A DNA stretch of 64,000 nucleotides, taken from the NCBI GenBank assembly GCA_036877525.1, contig JAZGTH010000040.1, forward strand, positions 620,001 through 684,000, written 5' to 3'. Positions 54,749-64,000 of the stretch are shown in pieces. The translations under genes and the position numbers were made by a program. Source of the DNA: Chromobotia macracanthus. Lineage: Eukaryota > Chordata > Actinopteri > Cypriniformes > Botiidae. A model generated the notes under the pieces. The model ran no database searches, was not told the DNA's origin, and saw nothing but the letters and a program-made list of their open reading frames with translations. Position 1 is the stretch's first letter, and each line of letters starts with the position of its first letter.

Positions 54749-57318
54749 AAGGTTGTAATTGTGTTTGTTCTTTAGCCTGTGAAATTGTTACAGAACTGAT
54801 GCTTTTATTGCTGTAGTGGCAGTCCTGGAATGGTAATGAATTTATAGACTGATATTAGCAGAGTAGTTTTAGCATGCTTGCATTGTGGACGCGGTACAGC
54901 CGTTACCGTTAAACTGTTAGCGCACGGTGATCATGCTAAAACCATCTTTGAAACATTTCAGCTCTAAATGTATCCCATTTAAAGCATTGCTGCAGATAGT
55001 AAAGCGTGGAAAATGTAGATGTGCAGATAAACACACTATCCAAACATTGCTGAACAAGTCAAATGGTTTAAAAGTTTTTACTATAGCAAAACTTTGTTTA
55101 AAGGCTTTTTTCGATAGCGTGACCTATCGATCTTAGCATGACCCCTTGCTGCACTGTCATCCTGCTATCATATTAGTCATTCCTAGATGAGGTGTGGCTT
55201 ACAGCATTATGACAAACACATCTCCTTACATCATATGATAAGAACATTTGGGACCATATTTTATCTGCCCCACACTTTTCTTTATCTGGCAACGGTGTCA
55301 GCCGCCTGTCGATGAATAAGTGGCGCGTTGATAAAGGTGCCGGGCCTGGCATTATCGAGCGAACCTGCAACGGCTTGTCATCTCGGCCCCACTTAGCTAA
55401 TGATGCCTGTGCTATCACCAACAAGAGGGAAAGGAGCTATAAAACCAGCAGTGCTGTGCCTGGGAAGATGGATGGCATTCATATGAGACAGCGAGTCAAG
55501 TGCTTCTCAGGCTGGCAGTAAAGGGCCTTCACTTTATTTCAGTTCTTCCATATGACTTCTTGCAAAAGGTAATAGATTTGTGTTTATTTAGCTCCACTTC
55601 CAGTTGCTTAACGGTTATCGGCTCAATCTGCCTCAAAGTTGAAACCATCAGAGCTGTCAGATCATTACTCTAGCATAGCTTTTTAAAACATTAGCTGCTT
55701 TTGTACAGTATTTTGGTTTATCAAGACCTGATATTTTGATTTCTTGGCCTAAGCGTAGCATTTAATAAAAACAAAAAAGGCAGTGGCAAGCAGATTGTGT
55801 GTCAGGATCCAAGGCGACACGCAGGAACGTCACAAACCTTTGTTTCAGGAACTACTGGACCGCAAAAAACAATTACTTCAAATGTCAGACACTCTAAACT
55901 TCACTCCCACTTAAATAACAGTTATTTAACTCCAGAAGGCATGATGGGAGAGTTATTGCACCTTTTTTACATCTGTTTGTAACTTAAATTTTTAGGTTCT
56001 TGCTTGACTGAATCATTACTTCAGACTTTGTGGGGTTGAGAAGTGCAAAAGAAAATTGTGTTCTTAGATGAAAACCTGTTTAACATGGGTTAAACTCAAA
56101 ATAGAACAGGGTGTTTATGTGCACCCCACTGTAATTGGCTATTTGACACTATTTGGGATGGTGTCTCTTGATACAACATACAAAAAAAAAATAACAGTTT
56201 GTGGTTTTGGTGGAACGAAACACAACATGGTAAATTTCAGGTGAATGCAGGTGCCTTGTGAGGTAGAAGTGTATTAGCAGAGGAATGCTGTTGGTCCAGT
56301 AGTGTCTTATAGCTAGAGATCTTGGCTCTTGTTGTTTTCTGTGCTGCACATTTAATACGGTAACTGAAATATGAGGGCACGCAGAGGAGGGAGGGGTCTC
56401 TGTGACGCTGGCTTTGTCTGTTGACATAACAGATCCAGATCGGGGGTCCAGGATCGAGTCATGATGTGAACACTACATTACATTTGTGACCAACCTCTTT
56501 GTAAGCCAAATAAATGAGGATGTTTAAAAGAATGTGTGCGTACACATGCAAAAACACACACTGTAGTCTCGCATTTCCTGTAGCGTCCCATGGAGCAGAC
56601 TTTGTGTAAATCTACCCAAGCAAATCCAATCCTCTCTCTGGCTCACTCTCTTGCTATGGGGGTCAGGGGTGAGAGGAACCCTGATCTGGCCCTTGGTGAG
56701 TGGGGGGTTCTCGGGAGAGATGAGGCAGCTTTCGGTTAGTGCAGGCCAAAAGAAAATTGACCCTGGTATTCTCTATTTGTTTGTTTTTTTGTTTTTTGTT
56801 TTTTTTGTACATCAACGCTAAAAGATGGATGCAGGTTCTCTAAACGATGGATGCAGCGCTAAAAGGTGGATTTTGGATCCTGTCTGGGCCCTGGAACAGC
56901 ATGGGGCCTTTGTTTGTTAACTATTGCCTATGGTGTGGACAAAGCTTACAAAAATAAACCCTTGGCTTTGCTGGAATGCCTTGACCTTTGGAATGTCCAC
57001 TGCAGCCTGTCATGCAAGCTCTCTGGAACCCGCTGCCCTCTGATGTCATACCTCAGTTTCTCTGGCAACACAGCTGGTTTACACCCCACTTTGTAAATTA
57101 TTAGTGGCGCTTGCTACAGCAAGCTTTGGTATTTAAAGTTGTAAACTACAGAGTCCTGGCATGTTGTGAAAAGATTTTTCTGAGTGATGAGATTTGTGAT
57201 TTTTACTTGGCCAATGATAAAATTGTTAAAATCCCACTTAATTTGAAGTAGGGACCAAAGCCTTAACTAGGTCACAAAATAAAGTGTTGGTTGGCTCTTA
57301 TAGCATGAGGCAGTAAGT

Positions 57319-57390
57319 AACTATCCTAGCAACCTTATAGCAACATGCTAACAACCATTCAGAGCACCTTAGCATTGTGACGGTTAGTTT
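57319..57390. repeat. AGCAACC-type minisatellite tract
   Basis: Reads ACTATCCTAGCAACCTTATA, then GCAACATGCTAACAACC and AGAGCACCTTAGCATTGTG. Same family as the three other tracts listed. Confidence 0.5.
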
Positions 57391-57411
57391 CGCATGGACA
57401 AGCACCTGTCA

Positions 57412-57434
57412 CGTTTTATATAATATATAAAACG
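57412..57434. repeat. Near-perfect palindrome, 11-bp arms
   Basis: CGTTTTATATA and TATATAAAACG are exact reverse complements around a single A. It lies just beyond the minisatellite tract and could be the hinge of a degenerate element. Confidence 0.8.
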
Positions 57435-60370
57435 AAAATATAAAAATCTAGTTTCTCTCACTGTAGAATGTATTTGAGGGCCTGTTTTCTGGTCCTTTTC
57501 ATTTGAAAAACATGTCCAGATCTGTTTGTCAGTGTGCGTCTTTCTGCCTCGGGAAGAATTTGACATTGACTGGAAAAAAAGGGGTAATCTCATGCAAGCA
57601 CAACGAGTCCCCAGAGCGCGGCAAGACATCCCGCATGCGAAGGGTAGCGCAGAGCAGTTATGACAGGCATTGTGGGTACTACAACTACCTGCAGGGTGGA
57701 ACAAGAAAACCAAACACGCCAAAGAACGCAACAAGGATCAAAACGATTACAAACATCAAATCTTCAGATCACACACTCAACAGTTTGGCACTTTCCTGAA
57801 GGGAAACACAAAAATAATGGTGTTCAATCCAGTCTCGCTGTTTTTTTACCCCTGTATCTATTTTGATTAGAAGACATAGATCAGAGCGCAGAGAGGCGGC
57901 CTGTGATTGGCCATGTTAAAGCTTGGCTCTGGCTCCCTCCTTTAATCTTGTACAGATCTGGACTGATGGGCTAGAGGAGAATCAGTTTGGTAAATTACTG
58001 TTGCAGGGTTGGGCAAATCCTCTCTTATCTGATGTTCCCTCTCTCCTTTTGCTTCATTTTCTCGTGGCGTCATCACTGGTGTTGCAGAAGTTGCTACTTC
58101 GAAACTGTTGCTTACCAAGTTACAAGTTATATGTAATGTAACCACAGACAAGCTAACAACACAGGCCAATAATAAACATAACTACCTACATTGATGCTTT
58201 ATAAGGGAACAAATTTAGTAAAAATTGTATAATTATTGGATTTGTTTGTCTGGCACAAAATCAGTAAGGATATTTATTAGCTTGACAACATTAAAATTAA
58301 TATACAAATACACAACATGCTAATTTATATTGTTAAATGCCACTATTGAAAAACGTGTGCATGACGAAATGACATTAAAGAAACATTTTGTAATGCTACA
58401 CCTCTACTTTATAAAAAGTAACTTGTTACTGGACAAGCTACATTATTATGAAAACTAATAGCTAAGTTACAATACACTACAATAGCTAAGCTATTGTAAC
58501 ACTAACTAAAAGTGTATAGTGACCTGCTAGACTACATTTTTTTAGTACTCTTAACACTGATCATTGCTTACGATCTCGTCATGCTTTGCTAGAATGTTGT
58601 TTTGCATACAGGTTGGCTGTAGATTGATTAGATTTAGTAGGGGTGTAAGTCTATCATGGACTGCTCAGAGCTGCGAACTGTGTCTTTATTGGTTGATGAA
58701 CTTGTCCACTGATCTGACAAGAGTTAGACATAACCCCTGCTGCATGATTGTGTAAATAATTAGATATCCTGTTTGCTGTCAATCTGTTCCTAGTCTTCTT
58801 TCATCTTTAAATCTTCTTTCATCTTCATCTTTTTCTTTCAGCATGCTTGAGTGATGTCGTAGCTTCATATTTATAAAAAATATAAATATGAGTATATAAA
58901 AATATAATATTAAGAAAGGTTTAGATAAACTAGTCAACATTACAGACTAGTCACTCCTCAAGACCCAACCCTAGCTTTATAGGAAGAGTGTCTTTTTGTT
59001 TCTTCCTTTTCTTCATACTTGTGGGTGAACCAGACAGACAGGTCTACAGGAAGCTACTCCTGGTTTCAGCAGGGCAGGGTGATGTCAACAGGTATCGTTC
59101 TACTTTAAAAAAGTTTTTGCGTTTGGGGTTTGGGGGGCTGTGTGCCTCGCCTTGACAGACTCAAAACAATGACAGGGAACTGTCATTTAAACATCTGTAG
59201 AGACATAAAACTGTCATGATTGTGTAAGCTTTAAACTACGCCAGCTGACGCAAGAGCCGTACCGCGCTCACCTGCCCGCCTCTGCTTTTGCAAGGTGCAC
59301 CTTTTACTGCCTCCCATTTAATTGATCTAATTACAGGCCTGCTGTGCCTTGGGGTCTTTTGATTTCACCTGTTGTTGTTTGTAAATACCACCTCAGCCTA
59401 AAGTTACCATTAACACTTAGTGATGCCTGTGGTATGTTAACATAGTATCAAGAGTGCTGCCCATACCTTGGTTAAAAAAAAACCAAACAAAAAAAACACG
59501 TAGATAATAAATTGCTTCCAGCTAAAGCCCTACTAGCAAAACAGCACTGCATGTATCTGCATCACAGCAGCCAATCAGAGATGAACTACAAAGTCCTCCG
59601 AATGATCATTAATCTTCTTTTGTTTTAAACATTGTCTATCAAATTAACTTCTCAGTTTGCTGTATTAATACATATGTAGCTAAGTTACAGTGACGTTACG
59701 TTTTATGTTGTATAGCTAGAGGGAAAACTGTTTTCAATATATTCACTGTACGATTTTCGGTAAAGCTGCTTTGAGTTGAAGTACATTGTGGAAAGTGTTT
59801 GAGGTTACTTAAAAATTTGTCATCTTGTGGAGATCAGAGCCTCAGCTGCTTGCACATACCGACTCTCGGCCAAACAGCTTCCTCTCTAATTCTCTTTCTA
59901 TCCTAACAAACCACATCCCAGGGTACAAGAAAGCCTCCCGCACACAATGCGCATGTATCTCCACCTCTGAGGCACGAGTGTTCAGCCAAGTTACGGTGTC
60001 CATTCCAGCTGGTTCTTCCACATTGACTGGCTAATCTTTATCAACAAAAGAAGGGAGAGGAAGAATTTGTGTCGTACACATCTCATAAAGAAAAAACGGG
60101 AGTGAAATCTTTTTAGCGTGTTGACAGATAAGGCTCTTCCTTTTTGAATGATGGTGTTTAAGCCACAGTAAGCTGATTAATTAGTCATAATCTACGGGCC
60201 CCAGACTGAAGCGTAGCTAATGAAGTTAAGCGCTGAAATCCCATCCCACTATTCTGCTGCGTGGAATTGGATGATGATTATGGGCAAGATGGCCAGTCTT
60301 GAGCATTTGGGCATAATGATGGATGGGTGGAACGCTCCAAATGAATCATGGATGTAGGTGAAGTGTTGAA

Positions 60371-60399
60371 TTTTTTTTTTTTTATTTTTTTTTTTTTTT
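60371..60399. repeat. Poly-T tract
   Basis: A 29-base run of T broken by one A. No retroelement body was recognised beside it. Confidence 0.85.
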
Positions 60400-61251
60400 A
60401 GAGAGTAGTGTAGGTGGCTTGTGATTTTCTTCTTGTATTAGAAAACATTCATGTTAATACAGTGTGGTTGATACAATATGGTTGATTAGTCAACTGTCGA
60501 CTGTGAGTGTCACAGTCTTGCAAGCATTTGCTTCTATAATTAAATATGCAGTGAAAACTGTAATCCCTTTAACCAAACCTTTTTTGACACCTTTCGGTTT
60601 CTAAACACATTGAATAGATGTTTTCTCTTGACTTCTCAGCGAACTGTGAGCGTTTCTATTTCACCCTTCTTGGTTTCCTATTGTGCTTCTCATTCCTACT
60701 TTGCCTGTTTGTGCTCTCTCTCTCTTGTGTGCTCATTTCTCTATTTTTCTCTTTTGCTGACACACTACTGCTCCAGTTAGATGTAGTTGACCCATCCCCC
60801 CCTGAATTTTACCCACATTCCTCAGTTCCTGCAGCCTGGAGCCATCCTAGTGCCCTTGTATGTGCATAACCTAGGCTGTGTGCTCGCATGGGGGGAGTGT
60901 GTGTATGCGTGAGGTGATGTTCCACCCTGAGACCCCAGGATAATTTTTGTGCTTGTGGAATGCTTGCTGACATTCACCAGGTCTATCAAATACTTTCCAG
61001 GCCTCTTAGAAAGTGTCAGTTTGAATGCTTTTTTTGGCTCGTGTTTTCAGGCTTGTGACTACTACGGTGCTTATATTATGGATTACAGGTTCGAGCAAAT
61101 CCCTAACTCAGTGTATTACATTTTTCTAACTCGTCCTGCACCATTTGTGTTATGGACAATAATACAGACAAGCTAGCCTAAAATTGTGAGGTTTGTTGAG
61201 GAAAGATGTGATATTACTTAGCAATTCAACCAGGAAGACAACCTGCAGACT

Positions 61252-61526
61252 TAAAGGGCTAGTTTGTTCAAAAATAACAATTCTGTCATCACTTACTTTT
61301 GTTCAAAACCTGTTTGATTTTCTTTTTTGAAATGGCCTCAGTCACCATTCACTTCCATTGCATCTTTTTCCATACAATGAAAGTGAATGGTGACAGAGGC
61401 TTGCTTATTCATAATGGTCTTCCTAACATCTCCTGTGCTCCACAAAACAAAAACGCCATGCAGGGTTGGAACAACATAAGTGTGAATAAATGTTGATACA
61501 TTTTTTATTGGGAAAACTATCCCTTC
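61252..61526. mobile_element. Palindromic MITE with 26-bp central hairpin
   Basis: The ends TTAAAGGGCTAGTTTGTTC and GGAAAACTATCCCTTCAAA are inverted relatives. The centre has arms 61335-61360 and 61375-61400 matching at 24 of 26 positions, with the core GTCACCATTCACTT. It has no ORF of its own; the overlapping minus-strand frames (61338-61721, 61525-61899) are chance. Related to 17691-17884. Confidence 0.75.
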
Positions 61527-64000
61527 AAATGGCAATCTGCAAAAAAAGGATATACATGATATTACTACTAGTAGGAATGGAGCTTTCCTGATCTGTCTCC
61601 TGTGGGATAGTGTAGTGAAGTGTAGGTAAAATGGAGAAATTGTTACTGTGAGTGAATTTGTGAATTTGTTTCTGCCCACATACAGGTAGAAAATTAAAAA
61701 TAATGGCTGAAAAACTGTCAAGATTGTGTTCCAAGCGAGTTTGATTCATGCCCTGATGATCATTCATCTTGTTTATTATATGGTGTTTATGTACTGCTGC
61801 GATACATTTCCCTCCAGAATGCTTGAAGTGACAGAAAACAGGCTGAGTGTCAAAACATAATAACACCATACTTTTACTGGCATTACATACTGGTAACATT
61901 TAGAACATTTGGGAATCTGGCTATAGGCAGTTGAGCAGCCCACCAATAATATTAGGACAATCAGTAGTAAGACCACCTACTAGTGACCATTACTGATAAA
62001 TTTATTAGCGATAATCTATATTGACATTTATTGATAAATGTGTGACTGGGTCATCATAATAGAGGGGAACCAAATCCATATGCAGGCACCAGAATATCAG
62101 AGACATTTTATATGGCTTTGAACCTGGGAAAGTCACCCAGCACACCCTTGCACTGTGTACGTACCATTCTCATTTGCTTCATAAAATGTGAGTGTTTGGT
62201 ACCGGTGATTTTACAGGCCAGTTGGTTGATTCAAAAGGACTTTTCTTCCAGTGTTTTAAGATCAGGAATTGGGACAAAATGAATATTGTCAATTTATACA
62301 TGGCATCATTACACGCTAGTTTGCTTTGCTTTTCTTAGTAACAGATAATTACATGCACTGCAATTTATGTTGTGCCCCGATAAACGCTGCATGGCATTGT
62401 TTAATTATCTTACAACTCCATTATCAAGTTCGTCTAACTCAAGTTTCACAGTCAAAATTAACAGAGGCTACAGAGGCAGTAATCGTCAAGCGGCGATGCA
62501 CAAAGTTGCTTTTGCAACCTTGGGTGGCTTAATGAGGCAGACATTATACTGCTCTTTAATCAATAATCTGCTGTAGGTTAGACAATGTCTTGATTCACAA
62601 CATAAGTGCCCTTGGTTAATTGCAGATGTCCATTGGCTTGCTCAGTCACAATCTTGCTAATGTAAAGTGTTTGCTAAAGATAAAATGAGCTTTTAATGGT
62701 AATGTCTTCTCTGGTTCTCACTCCGCTTCCTCTCCTAAAACCTCAAATCACAATCCGCCACTCTCTTTAACTGTCTCTCTGCTTTCTGTCTCTCTCTCAC
62801 CTGAAGCTCTAGTGCCCCAGTACGCCTGCCAACTTCCTATCTGCCCTGCCCAAAGATTCTTGGTGTCCGTTCAACTGCAGGGAGTCTGGGAGTGTGATGG
62901 CTGGATGGAAGTTGTTGATTACGCTCCAGAGTGCTCAGGGCTGTTTTGTTTGGCCCTTGAAAAGGCTGCGGTCTTGGGAATAGTCGCAGTTTACAGAGAG
63001 CCGAGAGAACATGACCTCTCCCCTTGCTGAGCCTGAGGGACGAGCTGCAGTTTCATATGTTGAAGCCATATCTTTCAGAAACAGACCACCTGTAGTCTTG
63101 AAAAGAGGAAAAGGTGTGGGTAACTGGTGGAGTGTTTAGAAAACCATCTCGTAGCAAATGTGTTTCTGGAAATTTCCGCTGTTTAATCAATTATTAATAT
63201 ATGTACATGCTCAAATCTGTGTTACAGATCTTTTTGCATGAAATAGTTTTTCTCATGCAGAATGCATTGCAGTATTGCAATGTGAAATACTGGAGGGTGC
63301 TGTTATTGCATTATTGATATCTAACACTTCGTATTGCAATTAAACAGGCTGGTCATTTTTTGTAGGATGTCTCCTCTACTGTGACCCTGACCATCCTATT
63401 TAAACAGCATTACAAAATATGTTTACTGGCGACAGCCTGCTCAGGTTAATTTGTATCAGCTGGGTTACCAAACATTGACCCAATGTGCAGCCTTGACCTA
63501 TATGATCAAATTTTCAGAGCAAACTTTGTGCAACACTGCAGCCCCCCTGTACTATCAATTCATACTTGCCCAGCTTGGACTTGACCAGGTCTTTTAAACA
63601 TTTGGCTTACTTGGTTGTGATTTCTCATAAGAAAGAAAAAGCACTAATAAAATCTCTTTAATATCTTAGTTGTTTCTCCTAGACAGCAGTGAGATGAAAT
63701 CGAGAACCAATGGACATTTTACATATGGCTTCACTAGAGTTACAGTAGATATCTCAATAGTGTCACAAACTAAGCTCAGGTTTGTAGTCTGCAATCAAAA
63801 GTCAATATTATTGAAGACTCAGATATTTCTCATCATCTTTATATTTATGACCAGATTGTACTTCGCTCTTCAGACTGCTTTTACAGCTCCATATCCCCTG
63901 TGTTGGTGATAAACAGTCTAATTTGTGAACAATTTCATGTGAAACTTCTGAGAGTTAATACCTTCATGAAGCACAGTTGAGAACTATAAAATCTTCTGAG

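Larger units (their letters stand above)
47757..64000 (+). other. Probable first intron of the divergent gene; no coding exon seen
   Basis: No exon could be supported to the window end. The stretch holds SINEs (51019, 54602), minisatellite tracts (51284, 57319), a CT microsatellite (52891), a GACTAGT repeat (53851, 58925), a poly-T tract (60371), a MITE (61252-61526), and complex CpG-containing blocks at 53590-53820, 55280-55520, 57590-57700 and 60150-60310 that may be regulatory. An AAGTAACTTGTTACT / TAGCTAAGTTAC segment around 58110-58540 is probably another degenerate DNA element. Assignment as intron rests on the inferred donor at 47757. Confidence 0.4.

Noticed and set aside
61338..61899. 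Minus-strand frames of 127 and 124 codons
   Set aside because: The first runs through the MITE hairpin, where the same peptide words appear on both strands. Neither resembles a protein family.

Overview
The window is vertebrate nuclear DNA, almost certainly from a teleost and probably a cypriniform (carp/minnow-like) fish. Three lines of evidence support this. Genes are split by GT-AG introns. The background is AT-rich and full of short degenerate repeats of kinds I know from cyprinid genomes: tRNA-headed SINEs, palindromic MITEs whose ends read like 'AAAGGGATAGTT', 'AGCAACCAC' minisatellite tracts, and 'GCTGGTCAAGCTGGTT' tracts. The encoded proteins are vertebrate. No bacterial, viral or CRISPR features were seen, and no long transposon ORF.

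Layout. (1) 23-493, plus strand: last coding exon of a RhoU/Wrch-type atypical Rho GTPase, then a 3' UTR to about 1975. (2) About 1976-28700: a 27 kb gene desert with dispersed repeats and a few blocks that look like conserved non-coding DNA, two of them with near-perfect DR1 nuclear-receptor motifs. (3) 28720-36271, plus: a complete rab4b gene with seven coding exons and 213 aa, starting in a CpG-rich promoter with a perfect CRE and followed by a well-formed 3' UTR intron. (4) 41410-45403, minus: a complete ap2s1 gene (sigma subunit of clathrin adaptor AP-2) with five exons and 142 aa, converging on rab4b. (5) About 46990-47756, plus: a CpG-rich promoter and non-coding first exon of a gene divergent from ap2s1. 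ARHGAP35 holds exactly this divergent position next to AP2S1 in mammals, so arhgap35 is the best guess, but no coding sequence is in the window. (6) 47757-64000: probably its first intron, with repeats and several candidate regulatory blocks.

Functional theme. The identified genes concern membrane traffic and small-GTPase signalling: an actin/adhesion Rho GTPase, an early-endosome recycling Rab, an endocytic adaptor subunit, and possibly a RhoGAP. I regard this as inherited linkage, not an operon-like system. In mammals RHOU lies near RAB4A, while RAB4B, AP2S1 and ARHGAP35 share another chromosome. The RhoU-rab4b-ap2s1 order here therefore looks like the second copy of an ancient duplicated block whose RHOU member was lost or moved in mammals.

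I found no convincing undescribed biological system. The most useful anomalies are the RhoU C-terminus without its usual Cys-Cys-Phe-Val lipidation motif, the rab4b stop codon 59 nt upstream of an exon junction, a MITE ending 30 bp from a rab4b splice acceptor, and several candidate enhancer or promoter modules.
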